The notes beneath the pieces were generated by a model. It was not told where the DNA came from. It worked only from the letters and a program-made list of their open reading frames with translations, and did not search any database. A stretch of 64,000 bases of DNA, from the NCBI RefSeq assembly GCF_014137865.1, contig NZ_JACGWU010000001.1, positions 434,001-498,000 on the forward strand, given 5' to 3'. Position numbers and translations under genes: made by a program. Below are positions 54,980-64,000 of this stretch, piece after piece; the first letter of the stretch is position 1; each line of letters opens with the position of its first letter. The DNA comes from Alpinimonas psychrophila (lineage in GTDB: Bacteria; Actinomycetota; Actinomycetes; Actinomycetales; Microbacteriaceae).

Positions 54980-56296
54980 ATGATTCGTACGCTCAATCTT
55001 CGCGGAAAGCGCCCCTCGCGCTCAGAATTGCTGACCCTCATTCCTCGTAACGCCATTGATGTGGATGCCGCGTCGGCCGTTGCTTCGGACCTCATTGCCG
55101 ATGTGCGCGAACGTGGCTCTGTGGCCCTGCGTGAGCAAGCTCAGCTGCTCGACCATGTCAGCGAATATGACATTCGCGTTCCCGCTTCGCACTTCGAGGA
55201 TGCCCTGACCGCGCTCGATCCCGACCTTCTCTCCGCTCTTCAGGAGACGATCGCCCGGGTGCGCTTGGCATCGGCGGCTCAGGTTCCTCCCGCGCACACG
55301 ACACAGGTAGCTCCCGGCGCCACTGTCATTCAGCGCTGGCAGCCGGTGGAGCGCGTGGGCCTTTACGTGCCCGGCGGCAAGGCTGTCTACCCCTCCAGCG
55401 TCATCATGAATGTCGTGCCCGCGCAGGTTGCCGGAGTTGACTCCATTGCATTGGCCTCCCCGCCCCAGCAGTATTTTGGTGGCCGAGTGCACCCCACAAT
55501 TTTGGCGGCGGCGTCACTGCTTGGCGTGACGGAAGTCTATGCCATGGGCGGCGCCGGGGCTATTGGCGCCTTCGCTTACGGCGTGCCCGATCTTGAACTC
55601 GAGCCGGTCAACGTCGTGACAGGCCCCGGTAATCTGTACGTGGCGGCCGCCAAACGACTCGTTCGTGGCGTCGTGGGAATCGACTCTGAGGCAGGACCCA
55701 CCGAGATTCTCATCATCGCCGACCACACGGCGTCGGCAGACCTTGTGGCGGCTGACCTGATCTCCCAAGCAGAACACGACGAACTTGCGTCAGCTGTTCT
55801 TGTGACTGATTCGGCCGATCTCCTTGACGCCGTTCGCGCTGAACTCGAGCGCCAAACATCGACGACAACCCACCGGGAACGTGTCCAGACCGCTTGTGGC
55901 GGGGAGCAATCGGCCCTGGTTTTGGTTGATGACCTTGAGGTTGCCACGGATTTCTCAAACGCCTATGGCCCCGAACATCTAGAAATTCAGACCGCGAACC
56001 CCCAAGTGGAATTGTCGCGGATCGTGAACGCCGGCGCTGTGTTCTTGGGTGACTTCACCCCGGTCAGCCTTGGCGACTATTCGGCGGGCTCGAACCACGT
56101 TCTCCCGACAGCAGGGCAGGCGCTCTTCTCGGCGGGCCTCGGGGCCTACACATTTTTGCGGGCCCAGCAGATTATCCAATACGACAAGGCTGCCTTGGGC
56201 GTTGTTGCGGCGGGAATTCGCCGCCTCTCCAATGATGAAGACCTCCCGGCTCACGGCGATGCCGTTGATGCGCGTTTCACCGTGAACAACAACTGA
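54980..56296 (+). CDS. hisD: Histidinol dehydrogenase
   Basis: 438 residues. Last two steps of histidine synthesis, histidinol to histidine with NAD, zinc-dependent. [47 protein letters not shown], and GPEHLEIQT with zinc-ligand and catalytic residues are present. The other his genes are not in the window; hisD next to dnaE is common in actinobacteria. Confidence 0.97.
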   Translation: MIRTLNLRGKRPSRSELLTLIPRNAIDVDAASAVASDLIADVRERGSVALREQAQLLDHVSEYDIRVPASHFEDALTALDPDLLSALQETIARVRLASAAQVPPAHTTQVAPGATVIQRWQPVERVGLYVPGGKAVYPSSVIMNVVPAQVAGVDSIALASPPQQYFGGRVHPTILAAASLLGVTEVYAMGGAGAIGAFAYGVPDLELEPVNVVTGPGNLYVAAAKRLVRGVVGIDSEAGPTEILIIADHTASADLVAADLISQAEHDELASAVLVTDSADLLDAVRAELERQTSTTTHRERVQTACGGEQSALVLVDDLEVATDFSNAYGPEHLEIQTANPQVELSRIVNAGAVFLGDFTPVSLGDYSAGSNHVLPTAGQALFSAGLGAYTFLRAQQIIQYDKAALGVVAAGIRRLSNDEDLPAHGDAVDARFTVNNN

Positions 56297-56309
56297 AAGA
56301 AGAGCGCGC

Positions 56310-56792
56310 ATGTTTTGCCCTTTCTGTCGCCACTCCGACTCGCGCGTCATCGACTCTCGCACCTCAGACGACGGACTCTCCATCCGCCGTCGCCGTCAGT
56401 GTCCCGAGTGTGGCGGTCGCTTCTCTACGACGGAAACGGCGAGTTTAAGCGTGATCAAGCGCTCCGGGGTCATCGAGCCTTTCAGCCGAGAGAAAGTCGT
56501 TTCCGGCGTGCGCAAGGCATGCCAAGGGCGTCCGGTGACGGATGCTGACCTCGCCATTTTGGCGCAAAAGGTCGAAGAGACTATTCGTGCCACCGGGGCA
56601 TCGCAGATCGAAGCCAACGAAATAGGCCTGGCAATTCTTCCGTCGCTACGCGATCTCGACGAGGTTGCCTACCTACGTTTCGCCAGTGTTTATCAAGGTT
56701 TTGAGTCACTCGAGGACTTTGAAATGGCGATCGCGGACTTGCGCTTGCAGCATGCTCGCTCACTTTCCGACTCGGCGGATTCGGCGTCATGA
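56310..56792 (+). CDS. nrdR: NrdR, ribonucleotide reductase repressor
   Basis: 160 residues. Zinc ribbon [17 protein letters not shown] with [10 protein letters not shown], then an ATP-cone domain ([16 protein letters not shown]). It senses dATP/ATP and represses nrd genes. No nrd genes or NrdR boxes were seen here. Stop overlaps the pyrD start by four bases. Confidence 0.96.
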   Translation: MFCPFCRHSDSRVIDSRTSDDGLSIRRRRQCPECGGRFSTTETASLSVIKRSGVIEPFSREKVVSGVRKACQGRPVTDADLAILAQKVEETIRATGASQIEANEIGLAILPSLRDLDEVAYLRFASVYQGFESLEDFEMAIADLRLQHARSLSDSADSAS

Positions 56793-57871
56793 CCTATGGC
56801 GCGTCGTTGACGGCTTCTCAGGTCCGCGGTTCTCGGTTGTACGCCGCCCTCTTCTCATTGGTTCTCTCAAAATTTGACCCGGAAGATGCCCATCACCTCG
56901 GGGCCTTGGTCATTCGGGCTGTGGGTAATACGGTTTTTCGCTCGGTCAAAGCTGGTGCCACGCGGGCATCAGTATCCGATCAGGTTCAGACCTTGGGACT
57001 TCATTTCGATTCTCCTTTTGGCGTGGCCGCCGGGTTCGATAAGGATGCCACGCTCGTCGCGGGTCTCGGTGCCCTGGGATTCGGGCATATTGAAGTTGGC
57101 ACGTTGACGGCTGTAGCCCAACCGGGAAACCCGCGACCCCGTCTTTTTCGCCTCGTGAGTGATCGGGCGGTCATCAATCGCATGGGATTCAATAACGGCG
57201 GCGCTGCGGCTGCCGTTCCCCGATTAACGAAACTTCGAACACAAAAAAATCGCCCCGTCATTGGTGTGAACATTGGAAAAAGCCGGGTCGTGGCCGTTGA
57301 AGATGCGACGGCTGACTATCTCGTTAGTACGCGTCTTTTGGCTCCCGTAGCCGATTACCTGGTTGTGAACGTTTCCTCGCCCAACACTCCAGGGCTCCGG
57401 GGTCTGCAGGAGCTCGACCAACTTGAGCCATTGCTGACGGCCGTCAAAGCCGAGTGCGGTTCGACGCCGCTCTTGGTCAAGATATCTCCCGACCTGACAA
57501 ACGACGAGGTTGTGCGAATCTCTAAACTCGTTGTGCGCCTCGGGCTTGCCGGCATCATCGCAACCAACACAACGCTCTCGCGTGACGGCCTCAACGCGAG
57601 CCAAGCGGCCGTTGAGCTCGCCGGTGTGGGCGGACTCTCCGGAGCGCCGCTTGCCGCTCGATCCCTCGAAGTCTTGACCGTGATCCGCACTGTGGTTCCA
57701 GCCGAAATGTGTGTTATTTCGGTCGGGGGCGTTGAGAACGCTGCCGATGTGCAGGTTCGTCTTGACGCCGGCGCCACCCTGGTACAGGGCTATACCGCTT
57801 TTATTTACCGGGGCCCAACGTGGGCGTGGCAGATAAACCGCGGGCTGGCGCGCATTCGCGCCGTTCGCTAG
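56789..57871 (+). CDS. pyrD: Dihydroorotate dehydrogenase (quinone), class 2
   Basis: 360 residues. Membrane-associated flavoenzyme of pyrimidine synthesis passing electrons to menaquinone. N-terminal helical extension, [46 protein letters not shown], and [15 protein letters not shown] are class 2 features. Its stop overlaps the stop of the DUF3043 gene on the other strand by four bases (CTAG). Confidence 0.96.
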   Translation: MTYGASLTASQVRGSRLYAALFSLVLSKFDPEDAHHLGALVIRAVGNTVFRSVKAGATRASVSDQVQTLGLHFDSPFGVAAGFDKDATLVAGLGALGFGHIEVGTLTAVAQPGNPRPRLFRLVSDRAVINRMGFNNGGAAAAVPRLTKLRTQKNRPVIGVNIGKSRVVAVEDATADYLVSTRLLAPVADYLVVNVSSPNTPGLRGLQELDQLEPLLTAVKAECGSTPLLVKISPDLTNDEVVRISKLVVRLGLAGIIATNTTLSRDGLNASQAAVELAGVGGLSGAPLAARSLEVLTVIRTVVPAEMCVISVGGVENAADVQVRLDAGATLVQGYTAFIYRGPTWAWQINRGLARIRAVR

Positions 57872-58440
57872 TTGGGGAACTCGCGGCGCTTGACCTGAGG
57901 TTTTGGCAGACGCAATTGACGCATCTGCAGGGTGCGCATTGCGGCGTACCAGCGAACACCGCGCTCCATTTTGCCTTCACCAAACTTTGCGTCGATGCGT
58001 CGACGCAAGGACCACGTCGCGAACAAAACGTCGATGATGGCAATGAAGAAGAATCCCCACAGCGTCAAGATGCCCAACTGAGCAATGTTCTGGTCTGGTA
58101 GGAAGGTCATGATGATGACCAAAAACATAAAGGGAACCATGAGCTCGCCTACGTTGTAACGAGCGTCAACGTAGTCACGGGCGTAGCGCTTCTGAACGCC
58201 ACGGTCACGCATGGGAAGGTACTTTTCTTCGCCAGCGGCCATACCGATGCGGGCACGGTTGCGGGCCTCGGCCTGCTGAGCGCGGTATTCCTTTGAGGCA
58301 CCCTTGCGGTCGGAGGGAACAAGGGGGCGCTGATTCGCCGCTTCTCGTTCCTTTCGGGTGGGGGTCGCGTGTCCCTTGGAAGGCTCGGTGACAGCGTTCT
58401 CGTCGGCATTCCTGTCCGTTGAAGATTTTCCCAGTGCCAC
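57868..58440 (-). CDS. DUF3043 membrane protein
   Basis: 190 residues from GTG at 58440, with AAGGGA six bases upstream. The open frame goes on to 58767 but is not supported there. Basic, charged N-terminus with KGHATPTRKEREAANQRPL, the motif RGVQKRYARDYVDARYNVGE, two membrane helices, and a basic tail. It is a conserved actinobacterial family without known function. Divergent from the M20 peptidase gene, with 43 bases between starts. Confidence 0.9.
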   Translation of the reverse strand: MALGKSSTDRNADENAVTEPSKGHATPTRKEREAANQRPLVPSDRKGASKEYRAQQAEARNRARIGMAAGEEKYLPMRDRGVQKRYARDYVDARYNVGELMVPFMFLVIIMTFLPDQNIAQLGILTLWGFFFIAIIDVLFATWSLRRRIDAKFGEGKMERGVRWYAAMRTLQMRQLRLPKPQVKRREFPN

Positions 58441-58483
58441 GTTAGATCCCTTGTTCGTGAAGTACGTCCCTAAGATTACCAAC

Positions 58484-59872
58484 ATGAGCCTGAGAACTGC
58501 TGACGTAGAAAACGTTGCCAACCTGATCGCCCGTGACCTCGACGCGATCCTTGCCGAATTGGCGTCGCTCGTTCGAATTCCGTCCGTCTCGTGGAACGCG
58601 TTTGACCCCACCCAGGTGCAGCGAAGCAGCGAAGCGGTAGCCGCATTAGCGACCGGGCTCAGTTTTTTTGACAGTGTCAGCATCCTGCAAGCGAAGAAAA
58701 GTGATGGCACTGGATTGGGGCAACCCGCTGTTGTGGCACGCCGCGATGCCCGGAACGGTCGCCCCACGGTCCTGCTTTACGCGCATCATGACGTACAACC
58801 TCCGGGGGCCGATGCAGACTGGCTCACCACACCTTTCGAGCCCGTCATCATCGAGGATCGAATGTTCGGGCGCGGCGCGGCCGACGACAAGGCCGGTGTG
58901 ATGTCGCATATCGCTTCACTGCGGGTTCTCACCGAACTGTCCGATCAGGTTGATCTCGGAATCGTGCTCTATGTGGAGGGAGAGGAAGAATTTGGTTCGC
59001 CGTCGTTTCAAAACTTCCTCAACGACAACCGGGAGGTCTTGGCATCCGACATCATCATCGTTGCGGACTCGGGTAATTGGAGCGAAACGGTTCCCGCCCT
59101 CACCGTGAGCCTTCGCGGCAACGTCACGTTCAAGCTCACCGTGCGTACCCTCGACCATGCCGTGCACTCGGGCATGTTTGGTGGCGTCGTTCCGGATGCG
59201 ATGCTCGCCATGATTCACCTCCTCGCCTCCCTCAACAACGCCGATGGTTCGATTGCTGTGGAAGGACTCGTTTCGAATGCTCCGGAGACTCCGGACTATG
59301 ACGAGGCACAGTTGCGCCGTGAATCCGGACTTCTCGATGGTGTGAGCCCCCTCGGCACCGGGAGCTACCTGAATCGCATCTGGAATCAGCCGTCGATTAC
59401 GGTAACGGGCATTGACGCCCCGAATGTGGATAACGCGTCCAATACATTGCTTCCCGAAGTTTCGGTGCGGGTCTCCGTCAGGGTCGCTCCGGGGCAGGCC
59501 GCATCAGAAGCAGCTGCTGCGGTGACGGAACATCTCCTCGCGCACGCTCCGTGGGGTGTCGTGCCGGTCATCTCCGACCTGAGCACGGGGGAGCCCTTCT
59601 TGGCCGACACCACGGGGACGGCTGCCATTGCCGCGAGAGCCGCCATGACGGATGCCTGGGGCGTGACGCCCGTTGATATGGGGGTTGGTGGATCTATCCC
59701 GTTCATCTCGGATTTTGTGGCGATGTTCCCCGAGGCACAAATTCTCGTTACCGGGGTCGAGGACCCTGATTCTCGGGCGCACAGCCCCAATGAGTCTCTT
59801 CATATCGGTGCCTTCGAAAAAGCTATTTGCGCGCAAACACTCTTGTTGTTGCGTCTCAATGACGAGCAGTGA
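58484..59872 (+). CDS. M20-family metallodipeptidase
   Basis: 462 residues. Zinc peptidase with HHDVQPPGAD, GRGAADDKAGVMSHI, VEGEEEFGSPSF holding the catalytic Glu, and dimerisation-lid DHAVHSGMFGG. It hydrolyses dipeptides or related amides in the cytosol; no signal peptide. The ATG at 58484 was chosen; the frame extends upstream into the divergent gene without similarity. Confidence 0.93.
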   Translation: MSLRTADVENVANLIARDLDAILAELASLVRIPSVSWNAFDPTQVQRSSEAVAALATGLSFFDSVSILQAKKSDGTGLGQPAVVARRDARNGRPTVLLYAHHDVQPPGADADWLTTPFEPVIIEDRMFGRGAADDKAGVMSHIASLRVLTELSDQVDLGIVLYVEGEEEFGSPSFQNFLNDNREVLASDIIIVADSGNWSETVPALTVSLRGNVTFKLTVRTLDHAVHSGMFGGVVPDAMLAMIHLLASLNNADGSIAVEGLVSNAPETPDYDEAQLRRESGLLDGVSPLGTGSYLNRIWNQPSITVTGIDAPNVDNASNTLLPEVSVRVSVRVAPGQAASEAAAAVTEHLLAHAPWGVVPVISDLSTGEPFLADTTGTAAIAARAAMTDAWGVTPVDMGVGGSIPFISDFVAMFPEAQILVTGVEDPDSRAHSPNESLHIGAFEKAICAQTLLLLRLNDEQ

Positions 59873-59909
59873 ATCAGGAATAACCCAGCCTGCTGTGGTG
59901 TTCATTACA

Positions 59910-59915
59910 TAGACT
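59910..59915 (+). promoter_or_regulatory. -10 hexamer TAGACT before the ErpA-like gene
   Basis: TAGACT lies 35 bases before the ATG, in an A/T-rich stretch, with GAGGAG as a separate ribosome-binding site. It would give a leader of about 29 bases. Confidence 0.4.
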
Positions 59916-59950
59916 ATAGACACTGACGAAACATGTTCCGAGGAGTGGAA

Positions 59951-60307
59951 ATGACCGAAACAATCTTGACTGATGTCCGTGCCCACGGTGTGGGTCTTTC
60001 TGCTGTGGCCCAAGAAAAGGTTCGGAGCCTGCTTTCTCAGGAGGGGCGCGATGATTTGCGCCTGCGCGTTGCCGTTCAACCCGGTGGCTGTTCAGGGCTC
60101 ATTTACCAGCTCTACTTTGATGAGCGTGTTCTCGACGGAGATGCTGTTGTCGATTTCGAGGGAGTCGGCGTCGTGGTTGACAAGATGAGCGTTCCCTATC
60201 TTGATGGTTCCTCTATCGACTTCGAAGACACGATTCAAAAGCAGGGTTTTACGATCGATAACCCTAATGCCGAGGGCAGCTGTGCCTGTGGAGATTCCTT
60301 CCACTAA
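59951..60307 (+). CDS. Iron-sulfur cluster carrier, ErpA/IscA family
   Basis: 118 residues. The three conserved cysteines are in PGGCSGLIYQLYFD and GSCACGDSFH. It carries Fe-S clusters to target proteins. In many actinobacteria it sits upstream of ctaC, as here, though it may also serve the aconitase. ATG with GAGGAG six bases upstream. Confidence 0.93.
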   Translation: MTETILTDVRAHGVGLSAVAQEKVRSLLSQEGRDDLRLRVAVQPGGCSGLIYQLYFDERVLDGDAVVDFEGVGVVVDKMSVPYLDGSSIDFEDTIQKQGFTIDNPNAEGSCACGDSFH

Positions 60308-60442
60308 ACGCATCCTTTTCAATGATTTTTGTGAGCGGAAACGGCCCTTGCGAGCACAACATAAAGCGCCCTAAGCGATAAGCTGAGCGGTGACCACACG
60401 TAGGTGTTGTGGTTCCCGGCAAGTCTTTGTGAAAGGTCAGCG

Positions 60443-61330
60443 GTGCGTACTTCTCGTCGTCTCCGATGGGCTGCGATTCCAATCGCGGCAACGTTAGCGT
60501 TTGTTCTGGCTGGGTGTACTCAGCAGCAGCTTCAGGGGTATCTCCCTGTTGGTGATGGTGGTGCTGCAACCAACCACGTTGATCGTGTTGTTGGTCTGTG
60601 GGTCACCAGTTGGATTGTTCTCCTCGTTGTGGGAGTCATCACCTGGGGCCTCATGATCTGGGCGATGATTGTTTACCGTCGCCGCAAGGGTCAGACGGGC
60701 TTCCCCGTTCAGTTGCGTTACAACATGCCGATCGAGATTTTCTTTACGATTGTGCCCCTCATCCTTGTGCTTGGCTTCTTCGCCTTCACCGCTCGTGACC
60801 AGGCCATCATCGAAGCGCGTTATGACAACCCCGATGTGACGATTCAGGCCTTTGGCAAGCAGTGGGCCTGGGACTTCAACTACGTAGACCAAAACGTCTA
60901 CACCTCGGGGATTCAGGTTCAGCCCTCCACCGATCCGACCGCGCCAGTGGGCTCCATCGATCGTTCTTCGATTCCCACGTTGTACCTGCCCGTGGGCAAG
61001 ACAGTCGAAATCCAGCTCGAAGCTCGCGACGTCATCCATTCTTTCTGGGTCATTGATTTCTTGTACAAGAAAGACTTGATTCCGGGCAAGACCAACTACA
61101 TGTCATTTATCCCCGAGCGTGAGGGAACGTTCACGGGAAAATGTGCTGAACTCTGCGGTGAATACCACTCGCAGATGCTCTTCGAGGTGAAGGTCGTTTC
61201 CGAAGCGGAATACCTCGCCTATACGAAGAAACTTGCATCCGACGGCTTTGTGGGCCAGCTCGGTTCCGAGTACAACCGCAACCAGAATCTTCCGGGCGTT
61301 GTAGCGCCTGCTTCCGAGACCGCAAAGTAG
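60443..61330 (+). CDS. ctaC: Cytochrome c oxidase subunit II
   Basis: 295 residues. Signal peptide ending LAGC, a lipobox, so it is probably a lipoprotein. Two membrane helices (about 52-75 and 95-118), then the external CuA domain with [12 protein letters not shown] for the binuclear copper site. Accepts electrons from the cytochrome bc complex. GTG start with GAAAGG six bases upstream; 135 bases after the ErpA-like gene. Confidence 0.96.
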   Translation: MRTSRRLRWAAIPIAATLAFVLAGCTQQQLQGYLPVGDGGAATNHVDRVVGLWVTSWIVLLVVGVITWGLMIWAMIVYRRRKGQTGFPVQLRYNMPIEIFFTIVPLILVLGFFAFTARDQAIIEARYDNPDVTIQAFGKQWAWDFNYVDQNVYTSGIQVQPSTDPTAPVGSIDRSSIPTLYLPVGKTVEIQLEARDVIHSFWVIDFLYKKDLIPGKTNYMSFIPEREGTFTGKCAELCGEYHSQMLFEVKVVSEAEYLAYTKKLASDGFVGQLGSEYNRNQNLPGVVAPASETAK

Positions 61331-61341
61331 AGGCGACCAGA

Positions 61342-63069
61342 ATGAGCTCAACTCTGACACCCAGCACAGTGCAAACGACTGCTTCCAAGCCGCAAACGGT
61401 GGGCGTTACACGCCCCGTGAGCAAAGGAAATATCGTCGTCAGCTGGATTACATCCACCGACCACAAGACGATCGGGTACATGTACCTGATTTCGTCCTTC
61501 GTGTACTTCCTGATTGGTGGCGTCATGGCGCTCATCATTCGCGCTCAGCTGTTTGCGCCCGGCCTCGAAGTTCTACAGACCAAAGAACAGTACAACCAGC
61601 TCTTCACCATGCACGGCACGATCATGTTGCTCATGTTTGCAACGCCGCTCTTCGCTGGTTTTGCGAACGCGCTCATGCCGCTGCAAATTGGTGCGCCGGA
61701 TGTCGCGTTCCCTCGATTGAACGCTTTGGCTTTCTGGCTCTTCTTCTTTGGAAGCCTCATTGCCGTAGCCGGTTTCTTCACGCCTCAGGGTGCCGCAAGC
61801 TTTGGGTGGTTTGCCTATGCCCCACTCTCCAGCCAGACATTCTCGCCGGGAATCGGTGGAAACATGTGGGTCATGGGTCTTGGCCTCAGTGGTTTCGGAA
61901 CGATTATGGGTGGCGTCAACTTCGTCACGACCATCATCACGATGCGTGCACCTGGCCTCACCATGTGGCGCATGTCGATCTTCACGTGGAATACGCTCGT
62001 GACGTCGATTCTGATTCTTCTCGTATTCCCCGTTCTCGCGGCAGCGATGCTGGCGCTGGGGGCAGACCGCATCTTCGGCGCTCACGTTTACGATGCTGAA
62101 ACCGGCGGTGCCATTCTGTGGCAGCATCTGTTCTGGTTCTTCGGTCATCCGGAGGTGTACATTATTGCGTTGCCGTTCTTTGGAATTGTTTCTGAAGTTA
62201 TACCGGTATTCAGTCGCAAACCAATCTTTGGTTACAAGACGCTCGTGTACGCCACAATCGCCATTGGTGCTCTCTCCATGACGGTGTGGGCTCATCACAT
62301 GTATGTCACGGGCTCGGTCCTTTTACCGTTCTTCTCGCTCCTGACCATGTTGATTGCCGTTCCTACCGGTGTGAAGATCTTCAACTGGATTGGCACGATG
62401 TGGCGTGGATCCGTGACGTTTGAGACTCCCATGATGTTCGCACTGGGGTTCCTTTTCACGTTCGTGTTTGGTGGTTTGACGGGTGTCATTTTGGCCTCAC
62501 CTCCGCTCGACTTCCACGTGTCTGACACGTACTTCGTGGTTGCCCACTTCCACTATGTCGTTTTCGGAACCGTTGTTTTTGCAATGTTCTCGGGCTTCTA
62601 CTTCTGGTGGCCTAAGTGGACTGGTCGAATGCTCAACGAGCGTTTAGGCTACTGGCACTTCTGGCTCCTCTTCATTGGGTTCCACACCACGTTCCTCATT
62701 CAGCACTGGTTGGGCGTAATGGGGATGCCTCGTCGTTACGCGACCTATCTGCCGGAGGATGGCTTCACGTGGATGAACCAGCTCTCGACCATTGGCGCCA
62801 TGATTCTCGGTGTCTCGATGATTCCGTTCCTCTTGAACGTGTACCTCACGGCTCGTAATGCGCCCAAAGTCACGGTCAACGACCCGTGGGGCTTTGCTCG
62901 TTCACTCGAGTGGGCAACTAGTTGCCCCCCACCCCGCCACAACTTCACCTCGATTCCCCGGATCCGTAGCGAGTCTCCGGCATTCGACCTGAACCATCCC
63001 GAACTTGCACCGGCCGGCTACTCCAGTGGCCAAGGTTCGACGACCGCTGCTATCGGCGAGAAGGCTTAA
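61342..63069 (+). CDS. ctaD: Cytochrome c oxidase subunit I
   Basis: 575 residues with twelve membrane helices. Haem and copper ligands in [37 protein letters not shown] and [12 protein letters not shown]. It reduces oxygen to water and pumps protons. The C-terminal tail is hydrophilic. Twelve bases after ctaC, so one operon. Confidence 0.98.
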   Translation: MSSTLTPSTVQTTASKPQTVGVTRPVSKGNIVVSWITSTDHKTIGYMYLISSFVYFLIGGVMALIIRAQLFAPGLEVLQTKEQYNQLFTMHGTIMLLMFATPLFAGFANALMPLQIGAPDVAFPRLNALAFWLFFFGSLIAVAGFFTPQGAASFGWFAYAPLSSQTFSPGIGGNMWVMGLGLSGFGTIMGGVNFVTTIITMRAPGLTMWRMSIFTWNTLVTSILILLVFPVLAAAMLALGADRIFGAHVYDAETGGAILWQHLFWFFGHPEVYIIALPFFGIVSEVIPVFSRKPIFGYKTLVYATIAIGALSMTVWAHHMYVTGSVLLPFFSLLTMLIAVPTGVKIFNWIGTMWRGSVTFETPMMFALGFLFTFVFGGLTGVILASPPLDFHVSDTYFVVAHFHYVVFGTVVFAMFSGFYFWWPKWTGRMLNERLGYWHFWLLFIGFHTTFLIQHWLGVMGMPRRYATYLPEDGFTWMNQLSTIGAMILGVSMIPFLLNVYLTARNAPKVTVNDPWGFARSLEWATSCPPPRHNFTSIPRIRSESPAFDLNHPELAPAGYSSGQGSTTAAIGEKA

Positions 63070-63073
63070 GGTC

Positions 63074-63493
63074 ATGCGGGCAAATGTTGTTTTGATGTGG
63101 GTTCTCGCCGGGTATTTTCTCGTCGCGGGCGTCCTGTACATCGTGTGGAATCACAATGCCGGGCATCCTTTTGACCCCGCACCGACCCTGACCATCCTGC
63201 TTTCCGCAGGCCTGTCCGGATTGATCGGTTTTTACCTCAACGCGGTGAACCGTTCTCAAGGAGGCATCCTCCTCCCTGAGGATCGTCTCGATGCCGACAT
63301 TGATGATGGTGACCCAGAGATTGGGTACTTCAGTCCGTGGAGCTGGTGGCCCTTCATCTTGGGTCTCGGTGGCGCTGTTGTCATCCTCGGCCTTGCTGTT
63401 GGCGTCTGGATCGCATTGTTCGCCATCCCAGTCGTGCTCATTGCCCTCGCGGGTTGGAGCTTCGAGTACTACCGCGGTAACTTCGGTCGCTAG
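63074..63493 (+). CDS. ctaF: Cytochrome c oxidase subunit 4, actinobacterial type
   Basis: 139 residues with four membrane helices (VLMWVLAGYFLVAGVLYIV, then helices near 35, 90 and 110) and the YFSPWSWWPFILGLGG signature of the actinobacterial subunit. ATG four bases after ctaD. The qcrCAB and ctaE genes that complete the respiratory supercomplex are not in the window. Confidence 0.92.
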   Translation: MRANVVLMWVLAGYFLVAGVLYIVWNHNAGHPFDPAPTLTILLSAGLSGLIGFYLNAVNRSQGGILLPEDRLDADIDDGDPEIGYFSPWSWWPFILGLGGAVVILGLAVGVWIALFAIPVVLIALAGWSFEYYRGNFGR

Positions 63494-63511
63494 GCGCACA
63501 TATTCTCTGAA

Positions 63512-63550
63512 AAGGGCCGCTTTCCCAAACGGGGGAGCGGCCCTTATCTT
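63512..63550 (+). terminator. Rho-independent-type terminator after ctaF
   Basis: AAGGGCCGCT at 63512-63521 pairs with AGCGGCCCTT at 63536-63545, with further CCC/GGG pairing toward an AAAC loop, followed by ATCTTTTA. Ends the ctaCDF operon. Confidence 0.85.
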
Positions 63551-63554
63551 TTAC

Positions 63555-63602
63555 GTTGTCGCGTTGTCGCGTTGTCGCGTTGTTGAGTTGTCGCGTTGTC
63601 GC
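63555..63602. repeat. Six tandem copies of an octamer
   Basis: GTTGTCGC repeats head to tail at an eight-base period: five exact copies and one altered copy (GTTGTTGA, the fourth). A second eight-base pair, GCGGCCAT twice at 63614-63629, follows shortly after. Confidence 0.9.
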
Positions 63603-63646
63603 TCACAGACGCTGCGGCCATGCGGCCATGCGGATCAGTAGAATGC

Positions 63647-63774
63647 ATCCGACCAACGCGAAATACCGCCTCGCCAGGGGACGTAGGCGCCGAGACCCCA
63701 CGTTGTACGACCTCGCGACGAGGTAGCCCGTTTTTCGTGGTACCTCGGCGGGGGAGGCTCGGCGCCGGTCGGAT
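63647..63774. other. Self-complementary element of unknown nature
   Basis: Three nested stems: ATCCGACC (63647-63654) with GGTCGGAT (63767-63774), GGCGCCGAG (63686-63694) with CTCGGCGCC (63758-63766), and CGAGGTA (63719-63725) with TACCTCG (63741-63747). CCTCG at 63711 can instead pair with CGAGG at 63719, giving a switch-like choice. It may be a structured RNA or a small inverted-repeat element. No protein in either strand is recognised. Confidence 0.55.
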
Positions 63775-64000
63775 TTCACGGCAACTCGCCACCCAAGCTG
63801 TGAAAGAGCCCCACCAACACCCGGCACCCAATACCAGCCGCCAGAGCCCTTCCCAGCCAAGTGGACGGTCTCGTCGCACTGCACGCCTTCTTGCGGCGCA
63901 TGTCTGAGAGGATTCACCGTGGCAAACATGATTGGCGGAGGGTGCCCACCGTCGACACGGCGCACACGGCGTGCAGGGCCGCACCTGACTAAGGAAGTCG
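63775..64000. other. Stretch without a recognised gene
   Basis: Open frames cross it on both strands, but none gives a recognisable protein and none has a supported start. The bases are GC-rich with few repeats apart from short CGGCG steps. It could be the end of a gene from beyond the window or part of the preceding repeat element. Confidence 0.5.

Noticed and set aside
63544-63984. Two minus-strand frames and one plus-strand frame at the window end
   Set aside because: All three overlap each other, run through the repeats and give Arg/Trp-rich products unlike any family I know.
63603-64000. RNase P RNA or tmRNA
   Set aside because: The conserved core of RNase P RNA and the tRNA-like end of tmRNA are not present on either strand.
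1-64000. CRISPR array, prophage or complete insertion sequence
   Set aside because: No regularly spaced repeats with spacers, no phage or transposase proteins; gene order is conserved core genome.

Overview
The window is a piece of core chromosome from a Gram-positive actinobacterium, most likely a member of the Microbacteriaceae of moderate GC content. The evidence is the gene content and order: a division and cell-wall (dcw) cluster without ftsA but with sepF, yggT and divIVA; the garA-ftsR-merR group; a pknL/Rv2175c/class II DAHP synthase neighbourhood like that of mycobacteria and corynebacteria; DUF3040 and DUF3043 proteins; many GTG and TTG starts; and several apparently leaderless genes. 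The MurE substrate-motif change (DFHPR) would suit the B-type, non-diaminopimelate peptidoglycan of Microbacteriaceae. No CRISPR array, prophage, complete insertion sequence, tRNA or rRNA gene was found.

Layout. 1-5 kb: the tail of an aconitase, a DUF368 lipid-carrier transporter, a DUF1295 membrane protein, a RidA plus Ntn-amidase pair, and a 38-residue lysine-rich protein missed by length cut-offs. 5-11.6 kb: an ABC exporter, a LysR/EamA divergent pair, a GapB-type GAPDH and a second EamA transporter. 11.7-16.4 kb: a DEAD-box helicase, garA, ftsR, a second MerR regulator and an orphan ParA. 16.5-27 kb: pyruvate carboxylase, a second ParA/MinD-like ATPase, peptide deformylase, acyl-CoA ligase, ROK glucokinase, acyltransferase and class II DAHP synthase. 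27-31.8 kb: the PASTA kinase, a LysM protein, an Rv2175c-like DNA-binding protein, a polyprenyl synthase and a DUF3040 protein.

32-51.4 kb is the dcw cluster, nearly all on the plus strand and tightly packed: mraZ, rsmH, ftsL, ftsI, murE, murF, mraY, murD, ftsW, murG, murC, ftsQ, ftsZ, yggS, sepF, yggT, divIVA, lspA, rluD. It makes lipid II, builds the divisome and organises polar growth. The kinase, the polyprenyl synthase and the DUF368 transporter plausibly feed the same process, giving it regulation, isoprenoid supply and undecaprenyl-phosphate recycling. 51.4-63.5 kb: dnaE, hisD, nrdR, pyrD, DUF3043, an M20 dipeptidase, an ErpA-like protein and the cytochrome oxidase genes ctaC, ctaD and ctaF. 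The last 500 bases carry a terminator, a tandem octamer array and a strongly self-complementary element with no convincing gene.

I did not see an obvious new multi-gene system. The observations most worth following up are non-coding: a nested stem structure between mraZ and rsmH (possibly the mraW RNA motif), the folded element at 63.65-63.77 kb, a large hairpin at 4.73-4.79 kb, perfect palindromes in two divergent promoter regions, and a recurring leaderless promoter layout. All calls come from reading the sequence; no database search was run.
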